The notes under the pieces: generated by a model
Seen by the model: only the letters and a program-made list of their open reading frames with translations
Told to the model about the DNA's origin: nothing
The model's database searches: none
Shown: piece after piece, positions 62,900 to 64,000 of the stretch
Numbering within the stretch: the first letter of the stretch is position 1
How the letters are laid out: every line of letters begins with the position of its first letter
Program-made: the position numbers and the translations under genes
Origin: Euglena gracilis
Taxonomy: Eukaryota; Euglenida; Euglenophyceae; Euglenales
Assembly: GCA_039621445.1 (NCBI GenBank)
Contig: CP154957.1
Location: forward strand, 62,001-126,000
Direction of reading: 5' to 3'
DNA: 64,000 nucleotides

Positions 62900-63085
62900 C
62901 ACAAATTAGGGATTACCACTAAATTTCAGTATTTTGTAACCAAAATTTGGCATTTGTCACTCAAAATTAGGAATTCACACATTAAATTAGGATTTCCTCC
63001 TCGAAATTAGGAATTAACACACTAAATTAGGAATCTGCCTCTCAAAACTTGGAACCGGCACACCAAATTAGGCATTTGCTATCTG
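62330..63085. repeat. Degenerate AT-rich minisatellite
   Basis: About 25-32-bp units built on CAAAATTAGGCATTTGCC, with variants such as CTCAAAACTAGGAATTTG, TTCGGAGTTTGCACC and AAATTAGGAATTCACACA. Roughly two dozen copies, heavily diverged. No gene. Confidence 0.65.
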
Positions 63086-64000
63086 AAATAAGCTTAACAA
63101 CAAAAGGTGCACGCCGGTTATATATTTGAACCTTTGACTTTCTTTGACCAGGCGCCACACCAGCTTAACAACATGACCCAGCTCCGTCACGCCGTCGGCC
63201 AGCCGTGTGCACCCCCGATATTTTTCTACGATATAAAAATTAACCAAGCATGGGGACGAGTGAACATCAGACATTAGAAGCATCGGTTGGTTTTCAGTTC
63301 AGCTGAGTTTCTGTCTGATGGACCTCGGAAGTTGGAACATGAGGTGCATATTTGTGTGAATCATTGCACGCCTGACCGCCATAATTGTGATGTTGATTGC
63401 ATCACGTGGCCATTTCATTTTAGTTTTTGTGTTTCCCCAACAGTTTTCCAAGGCTGGAAATGTTGATTCTCCTGGTTGAAAATCCAAATCCTACCAAAAA
63501 TTTTTAAGGATTTTTGTTGTGATTTTTTTGAATTTTTCGACATTTCTGCGCTTTCAATGACACAAAAACGGGTCCAAATTCCAATTCCTTCCACGGCCCT
63601 TGACAAAAAACCACTGCAAAAGGAATAATATTTTTCCAATTTTTTTCCTACTCGAAAAATAAAAAAAACATTTTTCATGCAAAAATTGCGGAAATCTTTC
63701 CTGGAAATATTTCCTGGAAATCTTTCAGCAATCCTAATAATTGGCAGTTTTTTGGACATTTTTGCAATTCGATTTTTTTGGTATCCGTCAGCCCAGTCCA
63801 GCCCGGGACCCCAGTGGGGGGACAGGGTCAGCCAGCAGCCTTTTCCAGCCGAATTTATCAAGCCTCTGAGCTGGACCCCCCCCCCCGGGTCATCAAAAAA
63901 GCCATGTTCCTAAGCTTGGCGAAAATCTTTATTTTAGGACTATTTCTAGCATTGTTCTGCATTAGCATTGGCAGGGGTTGCAACCCGGGCCGCGGGATAA
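63086..64000. other. Right end of the window, nothing recognised
   Basis: AT-rich sequence with no frame longer than about 150 codons and no recognisable motif, except a fragment of the 44.1-kb intron repeat at about 63795-63890. GCCGTCGGCCAGCCGT at about 63190 also occurs twice in tandem at 61890-61920. Confidence 0.4.

Overview
This is nuclear DNA of an intron-rich microbial eukaryote, probably a protist or alga. The evidence is a spliced eukaryotic translation-factor gene with kilobase-scale introns, TTAGGG-like interstitial tracts, a Penelope-like retroelement and many small DNA transposons. Nothing looks bacterial and there is no dense gene packing. The sequence does not identify the species.

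The only recognisable host gene is eIF3 subunit c. Its 5' half (exons 1-13) lies on the minus strand from 57838 down to 37983. Splice phases agree at nearly every junction, and the joined reading follows the known eIF3c order: acidic N-terminus, the conserved block ending in an RGKRGTDK-like segment, the VRLQLM...WYDN block, TDPHTQ, and the QARDIILMSH block. The gene does not continue past 37983 on that strand. Exons 9-13 recur in inverted orientation on the plus strand (70-5375), followed there only by exons 14-15 (17695-18098). The PCI-domain 3' end is absent. Positions 1 to about 15288 and 28141 to about 42857 are thus two arms of a giant inverted duplication. Each arm carries most of a roughly 750-bp intronic satellite array (16 anchors in the plus arm, 12 in the minus arm).

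The loop between the arms (about 18.1-28.1 kb) is a GC-rich island. It holds a Penelope-like element on the minus strand: an N-terminal GIY-YIG endonuclease, a reverse transcriptase with YIDD, a long Pro/Val/Gln-rich C-terminal extension, and direct repeats (pseudo-LTRs) on both sides. A (TC)n tract borders each side.

The right part (42.9-64 kb) holds eIF3c exons 1-8 spread over long introns packed with mobile DNA. Two related elements in the 9.3-kb intron 3 end in 29-bp hairpins and encode homologous proteins, one with a PHD finger. They match no family I can name and are the best candidate for something undescribed. Upstream of the gene are foldback elements: one hAT-like MITE with an 8-bp target duplication, and two GGTACTTG-ended elements with 8-bp duplications, one of which encloses telomere-like tracts. 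Homopolymer C/G blocks and GGCGCC hairpins are scattered throughout.

The two arms differ by small indels, and parts of the plus arm look like poorly resolved sequence. Assembly error must therefore be excluded before the inverted duplication is taken as biology.
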